A DNA stretch of 64,000 bases from Nocardia lijiangensis NBRC 108240. GTDB taxonomy: Bacteria; Actinomycetota; Actinomycetes; Mycobacteriales; Mycobacteriaceae. The notes below the pieces were generated by a model that did not search any database, was not told where the DNA came from, and saw nothing but the letters and a program-made list of their open reading frames with translations. The stretch covers positions 1 through 64,000 of the forward strand of contig NZ_BDBP01000047.1 of the NCBI RefSeq assembly GCF_001613045.1, read 5' to 3'. Shown here piece by piece: positions 60,119-64,000 of the stretch; positions within the stretch are counted from its first letter, which is position 1, and every line of letters begins with the position of its first letter. A program made the translations under genes and the position numbers.

Positions 60119-61351
60119 TCATGCGAGAGCTCCGTGCCTGGCCAGGAGCAGCGCGCCCGCCAGCCCGGCGCGTGCGCCGAATTCGCCGAGCACGACCCTC
60201 GGGGCCGGGACTACTCGGAGGCGTCGCGCCAACGCTGCCTGCAATGGCTCGCTGAGCGCGGCGCCCGCACCGGCCAGGCCGCCGCCGAGCACGACGAGCT
60301 CGGGGCAGGTCGCGTGGATGATGCCGAGCAGTCCGTCCGCGAGCGCGGCGACGGCGTCGTCCACCGCTCGCACCGCGTCCGGATCATCGGGCACGCGCGC
60401 GAAAACCCTCGCCGCACTGTCTACTCGGCGTCCGGACAGCCGTGTGTAGTTGCGTGCGATGGCCGCCGCGGAGGCGAGCGTCTCCACGCAGCCGACATTT
60501 CCGCAGGGGCAAGGCAACCCGTCGGTGGGCCGGACGGGGATGTGCCCGTATTCGCCCGCCTGGCCGAATGCGCTGCGCACCAGCTTGCCGCCGACAGCGA
60601 GCGTGCCGCTGACACCGGTGCCGAGGATGATCACCACGACGTCGCCGTGGTCGCGCCCCGCGCCGAAACGCCATTCGGCCCAGCCCGCCACGGCCACATC
60701 GTGTTCGATCAGCACCGGGACGCCCCAGCGCCGCGTGAACCGGTCGCCGATGTGCACATCACGCCAGCCGATGTTGCCGCTGAAGACGGCGATCGATCGC
60801 GCCGTGTCCACGAGGCCGGGCAGCAGCACGGCGGCCCGGCCCAGCCGGCCGCGCCGATCGGCGGGCAATTCGGCGAGCAAGCTGTCACCGAGGTCGGCCA
60901 TCGCCTCGAACGCCGCCTCGCCGCGCGGCGTCGGCACCGCGCCCGACGCGAGAATCGTGCCGGACCCATCGGCGATCTCGCCCTTGATGGTGGTGCCGCC
61001 GACATCAAGACCCAGCGTCAGAGCATCCGAATCCAGCTCCAGCGCATCTGAACTCAGTGTCAGCGCATTGGGACCCGGCGTCGCCGCATCAGGACCCGGC
61101 GTCGGCGCATTCGGCCCCAGCATCGCCGGATCAGTACCCGGCGTCGCCGCAGTGGGCCCCAGCATCGCCGCATTAGGACCCAGCGTCAGCGCATCAGGCC
61201 CCAGCGCCGAAGCGTTCGGGCTCGACATCATCGCATCCGACTGTCCGCCCGAACCTTGTGCATCCGGACCGGTGACGAGTCCGTTCGGCTCGGTGCTCGC
61301 CGCATCCGGCGCGGGCGCGGGTGCGCTGCTGCCGACGCGATGCGTGTTCAT
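60119..61351 (-). CDS. ROK-family sugar kinase with repeat-expanded N-terminus
   Basis: About 410 residues if ATG at 61351 is used; GTG at 61423 is another possible start, and neither has a clear ribosome site. The ROK kinase proper begins with DALTLGLDVGGTTIKGEI and has GTGVSGTLAVGGKLV, the H of GEYGHIPV and the zinc cluster CPCGNVGC. Before that lies a segment of heptapeptide repeats (GPNALTL, GPDAATP). ROK members phosphorylate GlcNAc, GalNAc, glucose or similar; here the neighbours point to an N-acetylhexosamine. It is the third gene downstream from the divergent promoter. Confidence 0.88.
   Translation of the reverse strand: MNTHRVGSSAPAPAPDAASTEPNGLVTGPDAQGSGGQSDAMMSSPNASALGPDALTLGPNAAMLGPTAATPGTDPAMLGPNAPTPGPDAATPGPNALTLSSDALELDSDALTLGLDVGGTTIKGEIADGSGTILASGAVPTPRGEAAFEAMADLGDSLLAELPADRRGRLGRAAVLLPGLVDTARSIAVFSGNIGWRDVHIGDRFTRRWGVPVLIEHDVAVAGWAEWRFGAGRDHGDVVVIILGTGVSGTLAVGGKLVRSAFGQAGEYGHIPVRPTDGLPCPCGNVGCVETLASAAAIARNYTRLSGRRVDSAARVFARVPDDPDAVRAVDDAVAALADGLLGIIHATCPELVVLGGGLAGAGAALSEPLQAALARRLRVVPAPRVVLGEFGARAGLAGALLLARHGALA
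61008..61238 (-). repeat. In-frame 21-base tandem repeat (ROK kinase N-terminus)
   Basis: Eleven imperfect 21-base units (from 61008 in steps of 21 to 61238). Each encodes seven residues such as SSDALEL, DSDALTL, GPNALTL, GPDAATP. The first unit, nearest the kinase domain, contains the conserved DALTLGL of the ROK fold, so the array seems to have grown from the gene's own start. Confidence 0.92.
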
Positions 61352-61435
61352 CTTCGGGAGCGTAGTTACTCTCGGCAATGTTGTCGTCGGCGGCTCCGGC
61401 AAGCGGGGCGGGGGCGCGGGCACTGCGAATGCCGG

Positions 61436-62380
61436 TCACTGGTCCAAGACAACTGACCGGTTCAAGCTGCGTGGATGGTCGGGATTCAGGCCGAGGTCGG
61501 CGGCGCGGAGGACGCAGAGCCGGTGCACCCGAACAAGTTCCGCCATCGGGTCGATATCGCGGTGTTCCAGGTGAGCTCCGGTGGCGGCCACGTCGGCGGC
61601 GAAGTTCGGCACCAGCGGGCCGAGAGCCCATACCGCGCGGCCGGGGGCGGCGATGCTGATCGGGCCGTGCCGGTATTCCGTCGCGAGGTAGGACTCGGCC
61701 CAGGACTGGCAGGACTCGCGCAGCTTGAGCCCGGCCTCTTCGGCCAGGGCGCCCGCGAATCCCATGCCGACGAAGGTGATCTGCTCGGCGCGGCGCACCG
61801 CGGCCAGCGACCGATCGGGGTCCTCGGCGAGGACGGCGCGCGCCTGCTCGACGACGCGGCTCAGGTCCTCGCCGAGATGCCAGCGCAGGATCGCCAGCAC
61901 GGTCGTGGCGAAGCGGGTCTGCACCACCGACCGTTCGTCGACCTCCTCGATGAGGAGCGGGTCGCCCAGCTCCAGCACCGGGGTGCCGGGGCTGCTGCAG
62001 ATCACCGTGCGCGGGATGTGCGCCGGGATCTCGCGCATCGCCGAGATCACCTCGGTGGTGGTGCCCGATCGGCAGATGACCAGGTAGCGGTCGTAGTCGC
62101 GGTCCCAACGTACTTGGCTGGCAGGCCAGGCGTCGGTGAGTCCGTGGCCCGCGTCCTCGCGCAGTGCGGCGATCGCGCGCGACATGAACAGCGAAGTACC
62201 GCAGCCGATCACGGCCACCCGTTCGCCCGGTTGGGGCAGCACGGCGCGGTGTTCGGCGGCGGTCGTCGCGGCGCGCGCCCAGTCGTCGGGCTGGGTGGCG
62301 ACCTCGGTGGCCAGGTGGGATGCGGGGGTGGGGTGAGCGGAGATCGGCACAAGAACAGCATCGGTCCCGTGATCGTTCAT
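61436..62380 (-). CDS. SIS-domain sugar isomerase/deaminase (AgaS / NagB-II like)
   Basis: 314 residues from ATG at 62380; an open frame runs further into the promoter region, but this start is preferred. Two SIS domains: VAVIGCGTSLFMSRAIAAL with VICRSGTTTEVISAM, and ITFVGMGFAGALAEEAGLKLRESCQSWAESYLATEYRHGPISI. It would deaminate and isomerise hexosamine 6-phosphate to fructose- or tagatose-6-phosphate. It is the first gene of the leftward operon and divergent from the sugar ABC operon, with a shared promoter. Confidence 0.87.
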   Translation of the reverse strand: MNDHGTDAVLVPISAHPTPASHLATEVATQPDDWARAATTAAEHRAVLPQPGERVAVIGCGTSLFMSRAIAALREDAGHGLTDAWPASQVRWDRDYDRYLVICRSGTTTEVISAMREIPAHIPRTVICSSPGTPVLELGDPLLIEEVDERSVVQTRFATTVLAILRWHLGEDLSRVVEQARAVLAEDPDRSLAAVRRAEQITFVGMGFAGALAEEAGLKLRESCQSWAESYLATEYRHGPISIAAPGRAVWALGPLVPNFAADVAATGAHLEHRDIDPMAELVRVHRLCVLRAADLGLNPDHPRSLNRSVVLDQ

Positions 62381-62387
62381 GTCAACA

Positions 62388-62399
62388 TTTCGCACGAAA
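62388..62399. promoter_or_regulatory. Palindrome TTTCGCACGAAA in the sugar locus promoter
   Basis: A perfect 12-base palindrome 8 bases upstream of the SIS gene start, between the divergent operons. Further TTTCG/CGAAA-like half-sites occur at about 62450. It could be the operator for a regulator of both operons, which is not in the window. Confidence 0.45.
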
Positions 62400-62506
62400 C
62401 AGTCACATTCGATCACGGTTCGCGCTAGATTCAATCCGTCGACACGTTTCGCTTCATCATCGGCGGTCGGTAGGCGCCGGGTGTGCAGATTTGAAAGGTT
62501 CACTTC

Positions 62507-63757
62507 GTGAAACGACCACTCCACCGCCTGCTCACGGGCACCGCGCTGGCCACCGGCCTCGCTCTCGCGGTCGCCTCGTGCGGCTTCGGCTCCGGCGATT
62601 CCGCCGATTCCGACACCACGATCAACTTCCTCGCCCCGGTCTACAGCGACGGCGCCACCGGAACCAAGGCGCTGTGGGACGGGATCATCGCCGATTTCGA
62701 GCGACAGAATCCCGGCCTGAAGGTGAATCTTCAGCTGGAGTCCTGGAACTCGATCAACGACGTGGTGCGGACCAAGCTCCAGTCGCCGTCCACCACGCCC
62801 GACATTCTGAACATCGACGCGTACGCCAGCTTCGCGGGCGACGGAATGCTCTACCCGGCAGCCGATATCGTCTCCCCGCAGGTGCTCGCCGACATCCAGC
62901 CCGGTTTCGCGAAGAACGCTTCACTCGACGGAACCCAGTACGCGCTACCGCTGTTCGCCTCCACGCGCACGCTGTTCTACAACACCGATCTGTTCGCGCG
63001 GGCGGGTGTGGCCACACCGCCCAAGACCTGGGCCGAGCTCACCGACGCCGCGGCGAAGATCCAAGCCCTCGGCGACGGCGTCTCCGGCTACGGTCTGCCG
63101 CTCGGCAGCGAGGAGGCGCAGGGCGAGACCTCGATCTGGACCTTCGGCGCGGGCGGCGACTGGACGCAGGGTGGTGCGATCACCGTCGACACCCCGGCCA
63201 ACCTGGAGGGCGTGCGCGCCATGCGCTCGCTCATCGACGCCAATGCGACGCAACCGAATCCGGGCGCGACCGATCGCAAGGACGTGATCAATGCCTTCAT
63301 CCAGGGCAAGGTCGGCATGATCGAGGGCCTGCCGCCCACCATCGGTCAGATCACCACGAAGAATCCGGCGCTGAAGTACGCGACCGCGCCCTCGCCGACC
63401 AAGTCCGGTGAGCCGGTGACCCTCGGCGTCGCCGACCATCTGATGGCCTTCAAGAAGGACGGCAGGAAGACCGAGACGATCAAGAAGTTCCTCGACCACT
63501 TCTACTCCGCGAGCGTGTACGCGAATTTCGTGAAGCACGAAGGCTTCATCCCGATCACCCAGAGCGGCGCCGCCGAACTGGTGCAGGATCCGGTCACCAA
63601 GGCGTTCGCCGCGACGCTGCCGGTGGCTAAGTTCTACCCGAGCAACAACCCGAAATGGGCTGCGGCGCAGGGTGCTATCCGGCAGCAGATGGGCACCATC
63701 GCGCAGGGCGCGGACCCGGCGCAGGTGCTGGCTCGCATTCAGGAAGCCGCGAAATAG
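62507..63757 (+). CDS. Sugar ABC transporter substrate-binding lipoprotein
   Basis: 416 residues from GTG at 62507, with AAAGG 8 bases upstream. The lipobox AVASC gives lipidation at C25. The mature protein is an extracellular solute-binding family 1 member: TTINFLAPVYSDGATGTKALWDGIIADFERQNPGLKVNLQLESWNSINDVVRTKLQ, then GTQYALPLFASTRTLFYNTDLFARAGVATPPKTWAEL. It binds an oligo- or monosaccharide for the ABC permeases that follow. It is divergent from the SIS operon, so its ligand is probably the sugar broken down there. Confidence 0.94.
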   Translation: MKRPLHRLLTGTALATGLALAVASCGFGSGDSADSDTTINFLAPVYSDGATGTKALWDGIIADFERQNPGLKVNLQLESWNSINDVVRTKLQSPSTTPDILNIDAYASFAGDGMLYPAADIVSPQVLADIQPGFAKNASLDGTQYALPLFASTRTLFYNTDLFARAGVATPPKTWAELTDAAAKIQALGDGVSGYGLPLGSEEAQGETSIWTFGAGGDWTQGGAITVDTPANLEGVRAMRSLIDANATQPNPGATDRKDVINAFIQGKVGMIEGLPPTIGQITTKNPALKYATAPSPTKSGEPVTLGVADHLMAFKKDGRKTETIKKFLDHFYSASVYANFVKHEGFIPITQSGAAELVQDPVTKAFAATLPVAKFYPSNNPKWAAAQGAIRQQMGTIAQGADPAQVLARIQEAAK

Positions 63758-63758
63758 C

Positions 63759-64000
63759 GTGCGGCGCAGAGCGATGCTCGCGGCGGTCCCGTGGCTCGGG
63801 CCCGCCCTGCTGCTGATCGCGGCGATCGTCGCGTTCCCCGTCGGCTACATGCTGTGGACCAGCACCAGGGACCTCAGCGCCTACGGTCAGGATCGCGGCC
63901 CCGCCGGGCTGGCGAACTTCCGTGCTCTGTTCGACATCGGCGAACTGGGCACGGTGCTCGCGCACACCGTGGTCTGGGTGGTCAGCGTCGTGCTGATCAC
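63759..64000 (+). CDS. Sugar ABC transporter permease, MalF/UgpA-like (partial)
   Basis: 80 codons from GTG at 63759, then the window ends. Start of the protein: VRRRAMLAAVPWLGPALLLIAAIVAFPVGYMLWTSTRDLS, a first membrane helix, then GLANFRALFD and a second helix beginning HTVVWVVSVVLI. This is the MalF-type permease layout. It starts one base after the binding protein stop, so it is in the same operon. Confidence 0.85.
   Translation, partial: MRRRAMLAAVPWLGPALLLIAAIVAFPVGYMLWTSTRDLSAYGQDRGPAGLANFRALFDIGELGTVLAHTVVWVVSVVLI

Noticed and set aside
61437..61455. DasR-like site (ACTGGTCCAAGACAACT) near the sugar operon
   Set aside because: It has one extra base between the half-sites compared with the known dre consensus and lies within the last codons of the SIS gene, so the match is probably coincidental.

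Overview
The window looks like chromosomal DNA of a high-GC, mycolic-acid-type actinobacterium, most likely Nocardia or a close relative in the Mycobacteriales. The evidence is GC-rich codon use throughout, frequent GTG/TTG starts, and recognisable relatives of mycobacterial genes: a groEL2-type chaperonin ending in GGMGGMDF, RamB, FadE5, LigB, pitA followed by Rv0544c-like and DUF3349 genes, and a CDC48-type AAA protein. No rRNA, tRNA, CRISPR array, phage or insertion sequence was seen. All family assignments were made by reading the translations; no database search was run.

Layout. 1-5 kb: partial AAA ATPase, a lipoprotein, a UBP-type zinc finger protein, a cyclic-nucleotide-binding histidine kinase and a receiver/glutaredoxin-like/thioredoxin-reductase-like fusion, which together look like a redox signalling cassette. 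5-12 kb: SRPBCC protein, KAS III enzyme, psd-pssA (phosphatidylethanolamine synthesis), an ECF41-type sigma factor with a flavoprotein partner, and a Clp_N/HTH protein with a striking double-palindrome promoter. 12-24 kb: nadE, a SUFU-domain protein, heat-shock groEL2 under two CIRCE operators, a ZIP transporter, a MarR/SMP-30-like divergent pair, a broken DMT gene, a secreted protein, a HAD phosphatase and a TetR regulator. 24-34 kb: hydrolase, wax ester synthase/DGAT, prolyl oligopeptidase, an M19-like dipeptidase whose 3' end is tandemly duplicated, a medium-chain reductase, a repeat-rich gene-free stretch and a mycothiol-dependent-type enzyme. 34-41 kb: lpd, a polysaccharide deacetylase and several small redox or detoxification genes with divergent regulators.

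41-47 kb holds the complete urea ABC transporter urtABCDE, read leftward with overlapping genes. A folded palindromic element sits between urtA and urtB, and a covarying second copy lies at 1.6 kb. 47-57 kb holds fadE5, ramB, ligB, a lipase remnant, the pitA cluster, a DUF5753/DUF397 regulator pair and two unknown genes. 57-64 kb is a sugar locus: aldolase, PfkB kinase, NagA-type deacetylase, ROK kinase and SIS isomerase read leftward, and a divergent ABC sugar uptake operon runs off the right edge. Together these read as an N-acetylhexosamine (GalNAc or GlcNAc) uptake and breakdown pathway.

The strongest unexplained signals are the covarying palindromic element, the tandem array at the dipeptidase 3' end, the leaderless Clp_N promoter with twin operators, the redox cassette whose reductase has lost its cysteine pair, and short in-frame tandem repeats that lengthen the ends of three unrelated proteins.
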